The translations under genes and the position numbers were made by a program. Shown piece by piece: positions 7,866-15,350 of a DNA stretch of 28,388 nucleotides. How positions within the stretch are numbered: the first letter of the stretch is position 1; each line of letters opens with the position of its first letter. Location of the stretch: positions 1 to 28,388 of the forward strand of contig JAFGGQ010000138.1 of NCBI GenBank assembly GCA_016930435.1, read 5' to 3'. The DNA is from a bacterium (GTDB taxonomy: Bacteria; UBP14; UBA6098; JAFGQG01). Below the pieces are notes generated by a model. It worked only from the letters and a program-made list of their open reading frames with translations. It was not told where the DNA came from and did no database searches.

Positions 7866-8606
7866 TTAATCAGCCGGGTTGTCCCGAAGATGCTTCTCCC
7901 GAACCTTGCAGATAGTACGATAGTAATTTTCAATGGATGAACCTGCATCTGCCCACCAACCGTCCAGAATATCGTATTCCAATAAACCCCGCTGAAGATA
8001 GGCATTGTTCACATCAGTGATTTCTAATTCCCCTCGTTCCGAGGGCTTAAGAGATTCAATAAAATCGAATACCAGGCTGTCATAAAAGTAGATGCCTGTA
8101 ACCGCATATTTTGAGGGTGGAACACCGGGTTTTTCAACGATCTTCGTTATTTTGTTCTTGTCAAATCCGACCACCCCATAATCAGATGGATTTTGGACTT
8201 CCTTTAATAATATACGTGCACCTTTTTCCTGGGCGAGAAAGCGGGTGAGGTATGAATGCAACCCTTTTTCTAAAATATTATCTCCTAAAACCACTACCAC
8301 CTTATCACCATCAACAAATTCCCGCGTAAGAGAAAGGGCATGGGCAATCCCACCCTCGGATTCCTGGTAGCAATAAGTGAGATAATTCAGGCCGAAATCT
8401 TTACCATTGCACAATAAACGCATGAATTCACCGGCATGATTTCCCCCACACACGATCATAAGGTCCTTGATGCCGGCATCTGCCAATAGCTCAACGGGAA
8501 AATAAACCATGGGTTTGTGATAAACCGGAAGAAGATGCTTATTGGTGATCTTGGTCAGGGGATATAATCGGCTTCCAAGTCCGCCGGCTAATATTACTCC
8601 TTTCAC
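7866..8606 (-). CDS. RmlA-like sugar-phosphate nucleotidyltransferase
   Basis: 246 aa from the GTG start. It transfers an NMP from NTP to a sugar 1-phosphate, most likely dTTP to glucose 1-phosphate. N-terminal MKGVILAGGLGSRLYPLT is the nucleotide-binding signature, and NKHLLPVYHKPMVYFPVE matches the RmlA KQLLPIYDKPM block. Also visible are LGDNI, YGVVGFD, EKPG and KPSERGELEITDVN. It lacks the longer C-terminal helical part of full RmlA/RfbA (about 290 aa), so it belongs to the short RmlA-like group, and the sugar and nucleotide are not certain. GTG 8606 follows GGAGAGG. The frame extends to 8666, but that extension is promoter sequence. No other sugar-nucleotide genes are nearby. Confidence 0.88.
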   Translation of the reverse strand: MKGVILAGGLGSRLYPLTKITNKHLLPVYHKPMVYFPVELLADAGIKDLMIVCGGNHAGEFMRLLCNGKDFGLNYLTYCYQESEGGIAHALSLTREFVDGDKVVVVLGDNILEKGLHSYLTRFLAQEKGARILLKEVQNPSDYGVVGFDKNKITKIVEKPGVPPSKYAVTGIYFYDSLVFDFIESLKPSERGELEITDVNNAYLQRGLLEYDILDGWWADAGSSIENYYRTICKVREKHLRDNPAD

Positions 8607-8608
8607 GT

Positions 8609-8615
8609 CCTCTCC
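8609..8615 (-). promoter_or_regulatory. Ribosome binding site for the nucleotidyltransferase GTG start
   Basis: GGAGAGG on the minus strand directly before GTG 8606 (GGAG to GTG spacing 5). The in-frame ATGs at 8633 and 8624 have no SD. The family consensus begins MKGVILAGG, exactly at this GTG. Confidence 0.65.
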
Positions 8616-8637
8616 ATTAGTCATATTTTTCATGGAA

Positions 8638-8666
8638 AAGTTAAATCTAAACTTATCAGTTGTCAA
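8638..8666 (-). promoter_or_regulatory. Promoter for the nucleotidyltransferase gene
   Basis: Read on the minus strand: TTGACA at 8666-8661, a 17-base spacer, and TAACTT at 8643-8638. A start near 8631 leaves about 25 bases of leader before GTG 8606. The -10 matches the one proposed for gltX. Confidence 0.55.
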
Positions 8667-8689
8667 TAAAGATTATTTTAAAAATTTGA

Positions 8690-8718
8690 TTGACAATTCA
8701 AACAATACACCTTAGATT
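8690..8718 (+). promoter_or_regulatory. Promoter for the MEMO-AMMECR1 / M23 gene pair
   Basis: TTGACA at 8690-8695, exactly 17 bases, then TAGATT at 8713-8718. The predicted start is near 8725, giving a leader of about 80 bases. A TATACT at 8733-8738 is an alternative -10 without a good -35. Confidence 0.55.
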
Positions 8719-8745
8719 AACTACGTATATTTTATACTAATAAAT

Positions 8746-8751
8746 AGGAGG
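8746..8751 (+). promoter_or_regulatory. Orphan Shine-Dalgarno-like AGGAGG in the leader
   Basis: A perfect AGGAGG lies 56 bases before the next gene's start, in a leader with no correctly spaced ATG, GTG or TTG after it. It may be a remnant, part of a regulatory leader, or chance. Confidence 0.3.
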
Positions 8752-8807
8752 CATTATCGTAGATAACAGGTTGATTTGATAAATGAAAACTGAGTGGCGT
8801 TATATAT

Positions 8808-10322
8808 ATGGAAATTCAAATAAAGAAAAAACCAGGTTTTCTCTTCAGCCTGTTGATATTCTGCCTCGTTCTCTATTCTGATCTGCTATCAGCAGACCAT
8901 TTTCTTATTTATAGTCTTCAACACACCGGTGATCATTATCCATCCAATCCGGTAAAACTATCAAGTTTACTGTCCAGTTTTATTGAGATTGTACCTGAAA
9001 TAGGAATCCCCTCTGCACCCCAAGGCTTAATGGTTCCTTATGATAAATACATCTATTCCGGGCCGAACGCTGCCTATGCCTATAAACAGTTGGAAAACAG
9101 GAAATATGAAGTGGTAGTACTGATGGCTACCGGTTCAGAAAAAGGTGCCCGAAGCAGTATATATGAAGGAAATGGAATAACAACTCCGCTGGGTTTATTG
9201 AATCTTGATAATTATACTGTCCATAAAATTCTGCAGGATTACCCAGATCTTTTCGAACTATATAAGGGGGAAATTATAGAGAACTATGCTCTTGAGAGCC
9301 AGATTCCCTTTATTTATCACATGCTGGGCAATATAAAAACCATTTTGATCGAAATTAATAATAGCGACCTTGACCATCTCACCAATGTAGCGAATGCTCT
9401 TTTTTCAAGCTTGAGCGGGAAAAAGGTTCTCTATATTGCCAGCTCAAATCTATCCCGGGGATTGCACTATCACCAAGCCCAGACCTTTGATCAGTATTTT
9501 ACCAGTATCATGAGGAATGCAAGTGCTTACAATCTATACCAGAATATTCAGGATGGAAATTGTTATGCCACTGATTGGGAAGCCGTTGTGGTTATGCAGA
9601 TGGCTTCATCGATGATGGAAAAATCAAGGACCAGTATGCTTCGATACTACAATTCAGGAGAGGTTACCGGTGATTTGAATAAGGTAACCGGTTATTTATC
9701 AGCCTGTGTTTACCAGGATAATATCACTACCGGTAAACCCCTACGGGCTGGTTCTCCCAGTCTTTTCCTATCCGGTAAAGAGGCAAGTTGTTTGCTCGGA
9801 GCTGTAGAAAGGAAATTAAAGCATATCTTTGGCGAACAGGTTCTGGATGAAGACAATTTATGCGATTATCCCGCCTTTAAACAGTATTATGGGGTTTTTA
9901 TTTCTCTTAAAACAGATTATGAGTTAAGGGGTTGTATAGGGGAGTTGTTCCCTACCAAGCCTCTTGGTGAGATTGTAGATGAAATTGCCTGGGCTGCAGC
10001 CCTGCATGATCCCAGGGTGAATCCCCTGAACCGAACGGAGCTGGAAGGATTGACAATTGAAATATGTGTGATTAATAAGCCCCATAGAATTAATGATATT
10101 CAGGAGGTCAAGGATATTTCCGGTTTTGATGGAGTATATCTGAAAAACGGTAACAAGTCCAGTTTGCTTATGCCCGAGGAAGGGAAGATGAATGATTGGG
10201 AGCCGGAAACCATCTTCGAAAGGGCTTGTCTTAAAGCCGGATTAAACTCAAATTGCTATAAAGACCATTGTACAGAGATATATATACTAAATGCTACAGT
10301 AATTAGTAAAAAAGTTGAATGA
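8808..10322 (+). CDS. Exported MEMO-AMMECR1 fusion protein (AmmeMemoRadiSam B+A), MEMO half probably metal-free
   Basis: 504 aa. Residues 1-29 form a signal peptide (KKK, hydrophobic core, LSA|DH). Residues about 30-310 resemble MEMO / AmmeMemoRadiSam protein B: VPYDKYIYSG (76-85) matches VPHAGYIYSG, TTPLG follows, and SSNLSRGLHY (212-221) matches SSDFSHY. The conserved ligand positions are changed: Tyr78 for His, ATGSEK (107-112) for GPNH, Asn214 and Arg217 for Asp and His, and no ACG-type Cys. Residues about 320-504 are AMMECR1 (protein A) with the intact LRGCIG motif (373-378), AALHDPRVNPL and FERACLKAGL. No radical-SAM partner is in the window. The only usable start is ATG 8808, with a weak GAGTGG upstream. 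It overlaps the M23 gene by ATGA. Substrate is unknown. Confidence 0.8.
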   Translation: MEIQIKKKPGFLFSLLIFCLVLYSDLLSADHFLIYSLQHTGDHYPSNPVKLSSLLSSFIEIVPEIGIPSAPQGLMVPYDKYIYSGPNAAYAYKQLENRKYEVVVLMATGSEKGARSSIYEGNGITTPLGLLNLDNYTVHKILQDYPDLFELYKGEIIENYALESQIPFIYHMLGNIKTILIEINNSDLDHLTNVANALFSSLSGKKVLYIASSNLSRGLHYHQAQTFDQYFTSIMRNASAYNLYQNIQDGNCYATDWEAVVVMQMASSMMEKSRTSMLRYYNSGEVTGDLNKVTGYLSACVYQDNITTGKPLRAGSPSLFLSGKEASCLLGAVERKLKHIFGEQVLDEDNLCDYPAFKQYYGVFISLKTDYELRGCIGELFPTKPLGEIVDEIAWAAALHDPRVNPLNRTELEGLTIEICVINKPHRINDIQEVKDISGFDGVYLKNGNKSSLLMPEEGKMNDWEPETIFERACLKAGLNSNCYKDHCTEIYILNATVISKKVE

Positions 10323-11623
10323 ACAAATTTGGTTTAAGATTAAAGGAATCCCGCTCTTTGTGGTTGATCTTCGGAATAGCCGGAGCTCTGATTATCTGGC
10401 TGTTTAACCAGGCTGGAAGCACTCGCAAGGGGGAACCTGATCAGGACGGTATTTTTAAGAACGACACCGGATGTTTATATTGCCTATATAAAGGGGAAAT
10501 ACAAAAGGATCAAGCGCTTTCCCTTGCTCTCCAGCAGGCCGGAGTGATTCCTGCAACGGTTTTCAATATCACTGAAAATATAAAAGAAATATTGGACCTC
10601 CGCAAGATATTGCCGGGCGAGAAATTCTTTTTGAGGACTGATCAACAAGGAAACATGCTCAGCTTCGAATATGTTAAATCCCCCTGGAAAAAAATTATGC
10701 TTACCCCCGGTGATGATGAACAATATAGGGTTGTGGAGGATTCCATCCCTCTGACCTATACCCTGAGGGTAAAATCAGGTGAGATCCGTGAAAACCTTTG
10801 GAATTCCATGGTAAACAGTTCCTGTCCTCCGAATTTAATAGGGGAATATACCGAGGTATTTCGGTATGATATTGATTTTTTTACTGAAACCCAGAATGGT
10901 GACCAATTTGCGCTTCTTTACGAAGAATATTCACATGAAGGGAAACCTATTCGTCTGGGGCGGATTCTTGCTGCTGAATATCATCAAAAACAGGAGATTC
11001 ACCACGCCCTATTTTTTGAGGATCCCAAAGGGCGTGCAGATTATTATAATCTCGAGGGTAAATCTCTCAAGAAACCCCTATTAAGATCACCATTAAATTA
11101 CCGGAGGATAAGTTCCACCTTCACCCATAGCAGATATCATCCGATCCTGAAGATATACAGGCCGCATCTGGGAGTGGATTATGCCGCGGCGGCGGGAACT
11201 CCGGTTGTAGCCTCAGGGGATGGTCGGGTAATCTTCTCCGGCTGGAACGGTGGGTATGGAAATTTCGTTAAAATAGACCATCAGAACGGGTTTGTTACAT
11301 GCTATGGCCATCTCTCCAAAATTCATAGTAATGCCCGGCAGGGCAAATCGGTCAAACAAGGAAATATTATCGGTTATGTTGGTTCTACAGGACTTTCAAC
11401 CGGGCCCCATCTGGATTACAGGATAATTAAGAACGGGACCTATGTGAATCCCCTTAAAATTGCCTTCCCCGAAGGAAAACCTGTAGCTGCCGAATATCAG
11501 GGTGAATTTGATAGCCAGGCTGTCAATTATATTAAATTAATGAACATACTTCTTAATGATCAACGCCCTCAACCGATTGTACAGGATCGGCAAAATGATA
11601 ATAAAAGGAATGAGGAAATTTAA
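10319..11623 (+). CDS. Membrane-anchored M23 (LytM-type) peptidase
   Basis: 434 aa. A single transmembrane segment or uncleaved signal (about 13-31, LWLIFGIAGALIIWLFN) places the rest in the periplasm. Residues about 50-240 resemble the OapA/Csd3-type regulatory domains found in MepM-like endopeptidases. The M23 domain (about 255-385) has HLGVD (His283, Asp287), YGHLSKI (His331) and GPHLDYRI (His364). Classical M23 enzymes have HxH at the last site; here the third zinc ligand would be Asp366 (HLD), a variant I recall from Bacteroidetes-type M23 proteins. Likely role is peptidoglycan cross-link cleavage. The ATG overlaps the upstream stop (ATGA), so it is translationally coupled to the MEMO-AMMECR1 gene. 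Confidence 0.87.
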   Translation: MNKFGLRLKESRSLWLIFGIAGALIIWLFNQAGSTRKGEPDQDGIFKNDTGCLYCLYKGEIQKDQALSLALQQAGVIPATVFNITENIKEILDLRKILPGEKFFLRTDQQGNMLSFEYVKSPWKKIMLTPGDDEQYRVVEDSIPLTYTLRVKSGEIRENLWNSMVNSSCPPNLIGEYTEVFRYDIDFFTETQNGDQFALLYEEYSHEGKPIRLGRILAAEYHQKQEIHHALFFEDPKGRADYYNLEGKSLKKPLLRSPLNYRRISSTFTHSRYHPILKIYRPHLGVDYAAAAGTPVVASGDGRVIFSGWNGGYGNFVKIDHQNGFVTCYGHLSKIHSNARQGKSVKQGNIIGYVGSTGLSTGPHLDYRIIKNGTYVNPLKIAFPEGKPVAAEYQGEFDSQAVNYIKLMNILLNDQRPQPIVQDRQNDNKRNEEI

Positions 11624-11696
11624 TTATAGTAGATATCTGTTAATATTTTATTAAAACTTATGAAATAATGTAAGAATATATGGGAATCTTTTTTGC

Positions 11697-11724
11697 TTGA
11701 CAAGGTTTACTATCAAAATATATT
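11697..11724 (+). promoter_or_regulatory. Promoter of the 16.6-kb envelope operon
   Basis: TTGACA at 11697-11702, a 16-base spacer, and TATATT at 11719-11724. The leader to ATG 11782 is about 50 bases and includes GGGAG about 9 bases before the start. The rest of the 158-base gap after the M23 gene holds only AT-rich sequence, with no clear hairpin. Confidence 0.6.
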
Positions 11725-11781
11725 GCGTTAAATTATTTAGTAATAAAAAAGCTTATAATTTAATGAAGGGAGTATCTTCAC

Positions 11782-14700
11782 ATGATTAATATTAAAAGTA
11801 TAAATTTGATGTTTTCCATGTTGTTAATAGTTGTGATTTCCAGCTTGATATATGCTCAACCCACGCCGCCTTTGTGTTCGGATCTGGAACCTCTGGGTAG
11901 TTTTACGGCTGGAACATCTATTCTTATCCGAATTGATCCGGCCTGCGTTTCGGCAAATGATGCAGTCTGCGATTCAGTCCGCTACCGGTTCTGGCGGGTA
12001 CCTCTGTTCGCCCCTTCCGAACATTATGAAGTAACGGGTTGGATACCCTTCACCACCAGATTGTTTGATGGTATGGCGGATGGGGACCAGTATTATTTCC
12101 AGGCTCAGGCTTGTTGCTGGCCGGATACCTCCGATACCTCAAACCGCTCTATCCCACAGATCACTACCATGGATTCCCGGCGGCCCTCTCTAATCGATCC
12201 GCTTGAGATTGCACTCTGCCATGGCCCGGCTGATCCCCAGATCACATTGATGTGGCAAAAGGCCACGGACAGCGCAAGCGGAGTGGAAAAATACCGCATT
12301 TACCGGGCTGAATATATGAGCCCACTGAACTATATCCGTCTAACCGATCCATATATTGACGAAATACCCAGCGACAACAGCGATTGCTTTGACTATACCG
12401 ACAATTCATCTACCGGTTTAATGCCTTACAGGACCTACTATTATACCGTAGTGGCTTTCGATTCCGTAGGAAATTTTCACCGGTATTCCAATCCCATCGT
12501 TCATATCGAAACCGGTTTCCCGTTGCCTGTACTGCCACCCTGCGCTATACTGAAAGACCTGCCGGAATACTATTCAGCTTCCGAAATACTGGTGGAAGTC
12601 GATCTTGATGTCTGCAGTCCGAATGTTTGCGCGGGATGCGCCGGAACACAATACCGCTTTGTGAGAACCTCCGCTTTAGGTACTGATACAACCGACTGGT
12701 CCACAACCCCCAATCATCTCTGGGACGGTGAGGAATGCATTACATACAGCTTTACTGCCCAAGGCCGGTACTATGCCGAAGTGGGTGACTCATTCATGGT
12801 AGGTCCCTGGTCACCGGTCAGGAACACTACACAGGATTCCAGGGGACCGGAAGCTGTTGACTCCATCTCCGGTGAAACCATGCCCGGCGGCTGGAATATG
12901 ATCCAATGGTATGTACCACCTTACGATACTTCGTCCATGGATTGCGGTTCAGGATTATGTCATTATAACCTTTACCGTGTTACCCGGGACCAGTTGGATG
13001 ACCTTTTCCCTATCAATTCCGAAGATGACGATTATCTTCTGGGGGTGTTTAACCCGCGCGCAGTCATTGCGTATTCCTTTGCCGATTATGATACAAGCCT
13101 GAGATGGGGAACCTGCTACTATTATACGGTAATAGGGCGGGATTGCCTGGGCTATTTTTCCCCAGATGAAGCTCCTTTAGTCGAGGTATGTCTGCCTCCT
13201 AAAATCCAACCGTTTAAAATGCATACGCTGGATACCTGGAATTGTACAGATGAGGTTACTATCGAATTTGTGGATACTAACTACTGCCTTGCAGAAAGCG
13301 TTTTAATACAGAGAGCAATGTATTCCGATTTCCGCGACGCCCGGAATTTTGGATGGTATGGCATAAATGATCCCTTGCTCTCCAATCCCGATGATGGTGA
13401 TTGCTATGATTGGGATACCCTTTCATTCACCTTTACCGGCCTGGGAGAAAACCGCTATTACTTTCGGGTGCAGTGCAAGGATATCCTGGATAACTACTCG
13501 GATTGGTCCAATGTGAGCACTACCCGTATAGATAACGCCAATCCGGGCTCCCCGATTATCGATTCGATATTTACAACGGCTGATTATATTGCTACCGTAG
13601 ATGTTACCCTAAAATGGTTGCCGGTAAGGGATGCCGGCACAGGGCTGGCTAATTATATTGTTTACCGTTCTGATACCCCGGGCTCTCTGGGCGAACCACT
13701 CGCAACCCTCCCTCCATACAGATTATACTACGTGGACGAGAACCCATTGCCCGATAACTATTTCCATAATAACTACTACCAGATCGTTTCAGTGGATAAT
13801 TGCGGACACCGCGGTGAAATCGGCACTCAGGTTTCACTAACCCAGGGAGTTACCCCTCCTTATCCTCCAATGATTGATTCTATCTGTGTTGACCCCTCCG
13901 GGAATAACCTGATAGTAACCTGGAATGATACTACTCCCTATGGCTATGGCAGTCCCTTTACAAATAGATACCAGTTAGAACATGCCGAGAGCGAAAGCTG
14001 GTTGTGGATAGATGATCCCCTGCTTTTGGATAAAGAACTTCCCACATACAACCAGGCTTGCACCCTTGCAATTGATGAGGTCCTTTCCGGCACCAACCGC
14101 AAGTACTTTCACCTCAAGACTATCGACGTCTGGGATAACGAAAGCGGTTTTAGCGAGCATTATATGTACACCTATACACCCCCTCCGGACGACACTATAT
14201 ATGTGGACTTTTGTGCCGGATGGAATATGATCTCACTGCCGGTTATCCCATCTTTCAGCAATGTCGCTTCGGTTCTTATCCCCGGCGCGGATGAAAACGT
14301 CTATTATTACGATCCAGCTACCAGGCGCTACGAAGTCAGCCATGAATTACAAGTGGGAAAGGGCTATATGGTCTTCGTCGATGCCGCGGTGACGGTGCCC
14401 TTCATCGGTAGGGCATTGATGGAATATACAGCTCCGGTATTTGAAGGCTGGAACCTGCTTGGTGCGGTCTCTTACCCCGCAGAATTCAGCACTTATCCTT
14501 CTGGTATTCAGTTGGGTTCGGTTTGGTATTACGATTGCTTCAGTGACCGTTATCAGGCTACTGAGGTATTCGAGCCCGGTATGGGACACTGGTTCATGGC
14601 CCGGGCTGATGGAGCCCTTGTCTTACCCGCCGAGGGACTGGGTAAAAGAACATCAGATACGATAGAACCGGAATGGCTGGTTGAATTGAATCTGGGTGAC

Positions 14701-15312
14701 CAGGTCCTTAATTTCGGACTCCATCAGTATGCTTCGGTTTATTTTGACCAGGGACTGGATGAGATATTGCCCCCACAATTGCCGGACAGGGAATATATCT
14801 CCTTCTTTATCTGCGAAGATGGCTATCAATTAGCTACGGATATACGGAGTGGTATGGAAGTGACCTGGGAATTTTACCTAGCCGAACCAACCGTCATCCA
14901 CTGGGATTCTCGTGCACTGCCAAAAGGGCAATTAGAGATTACTACCTCCCAATATAACGATATTAATATGAATGAACTTTCATATATTAATGCTCAGGGC
15001 AAAATATCCATTACATATAACCGTATTATTCCTGAAGGATTTGCCTTGAACCAGAATATCCCCAACCCATTCAATGCCCATACCCAGATATCCTTCTATT
15101 TAAATGAGGAGACTGCAGTAAGCCTGGAAGTCTATGATATCACCGGTAGCCTGGTCAACACCATTTTCCATGGCCAGGGCAGTGCCGGATCAAATATCCT
15201 CTACTGGGATGGCACCGATTGGATGGGCCGGTCCGTCGGAAGCGGAATTTACCTTTATACCATTAGCTGTGATAGATTTAAAGAAACGAAAAAAATGCTC
15301 TTATTAAGATAA
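11782..15312 (+). CDS. Giant secreted FN3-type protein with FlgD/T9SS-like C-terminal domain
   Basis: 1176 aa. Signal peptide 1-26 (VVISSLIYA|Q). The body has modules starting at about residues 30 (PPLCSDL), 252 (PPCAILK), 472 (PPKIQPF) and 692 (PPYPPMI), a regular period of about 220 aa. Each full module is a Cys-bearing beta-sandwich followed by an FN3-like part (GVEKYRIYRAEY near 167, GLCHYNLYRV near 391, GLANYIVYRSD near 621, with YYYTVVAFDSVGN-type ends). The fourth is only a half module. Residues about 813-960 hold two GWNMISLP / GWNLLGAV units. The C-terminus (about 1085-1176) has NIPNPFN, LEVYDITGSLV, WDGTD, GSGIYLYTI and a basic KKMLLLR end. This is the FlgD Ig-like / type A sorting-type tail seen on secreted FCB proteins. 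Surface or extracellular location is likely; the ligand is unknown. First gene of the operon. Confidence 0.85.
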   Translation: MINIKSINLMFSMLLIVVISSLIYAQPTPPLCSDLEPLGSFTAGTSILIRIDPACVSANDAVCDSVRYRFWRVPLFAPSEHYEVTGWIPFTTRLFDGMADGDQYYFQAQACCWPDTSDTSNRSIPQITTMDSRRPSLIDPLEIALCHGPADPQITLMWQKATDSASGVEKYRIYRAEYMSPLNYIRLTDPYIDEIPSDNSDCFDYTDNSSTGLMPYRTYYYTVVAFDSVGNFHRYSNPIVHIETGFPLPVLPPCAILKDLPEYYSASEILVEVDLDVCSPNVCAGCAGTQYRFVRTSALGTDTTDWSTTPNHLWDGEECITYSFTAQGRYYAEVGDSFMVGPWSPVRNTTQDSRGPEAVDSISGETMPGGWNMIQWYVPPYDTSSMDCGSGLCHYNLYRVTRDQLDDLFPINSEDDDYLLGVFNPRAVIAYSFADYDTSLRWGTCYYYTVIGRDCLGYFSPDEAPLVEVCLPPKIQPFKMHTLDTWNCTDEVTIEFVDTNYCLAESVLIQRAMYSDFRDARNFGWYGINDPLLSNPDDGDCYDWDTLSFTFTGLGENRYYFRVQCKDILDNYSDWSNVSTTRIDNANPGSPIIDSIFTTADYIATVDVTLKWLPVRDAGTGLANYIVYRSDTPGSLGEPLATLPPYRLYYVDENPLPDNYFHNNYYQIVSVDNCGHRGEIGTQVSLTQGVTPPYPPMIDSICVDPSGNNLIVTWNDTTPYGYGSPFTNRYQLEHAESESWLWIDDPLLLDKELPTYNQACTLAIDEVLSGTNRKYFHLKTIDVWDNESGFSEHYMYTYTPPPDDTIYVDFCAGWNMISLPVIPSFSNVASVLIPGADENVYYYDPATRRYEVSHELQVGKGYMVFVDAAVTVPFIGRALMEYTAPVFEGWNLLGAVSYPAEFSTYPSGIQLGSVWYYDCFSDRYQATEVFEPGMGHWFMARADGALVLPAEGLGKRTSDTIEPEWLVELNLGDQVLNFGLHQYASVYFDQGLDEILPPQLPDREYISFFICEDGYQLATDIRSGMEVTWEFYLAEPTVIHWDSRALPKGQLEITTSQYNDINMNELSYINAQGKISITYNRIIPEGFALNQNIPNPFNAHTQISFYLNEETAVSLEVYDITGSLVNTIFHGQGSAGSNILYWDGTDWMGRSVGSGIYLYTISCDRFKETKKMLLLR

Positions 15313-15338
15313 ACCAAACGACCTAAATAATATATGAA

Positions 15339-15346
15339 AGAGGTGG
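15339..15346 (+). promoter_or_regulatory. Ribosome binding site deciding a TTG start
   Basis: AGAGGTGG, with its GAGG core 7 bases before TTG 15351. An ATG at 15335 is in another frame and stops after six codons, so TTG is the start of the 1558-aa protein. Confidence 0.65.
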
Positions 15347-15350
15347 GAAA

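Noticed and set aside
8783-8881. Possible 32-codon upstream gene starting at ATG 8783
   Set aside because: No SD at the right distance; it overlaps the signal peptide of the MEMO-AMMECR1 gene in another frame, and its composition gives no sign of a peptide.
8808-10322. A complete AmmeMemoRadiSam system
   Set aside because: Only the B- and A-type domains are present. No radical-SAM CxxxCxxC protein is in the window, and the MEMO site looks degenerate.
11624-11781. Terminator after the M23 gene
   Set aside because: The gap is AT-rich with short A/T inverted runs only. No GC stem with a T tract was found, so I do not call one.
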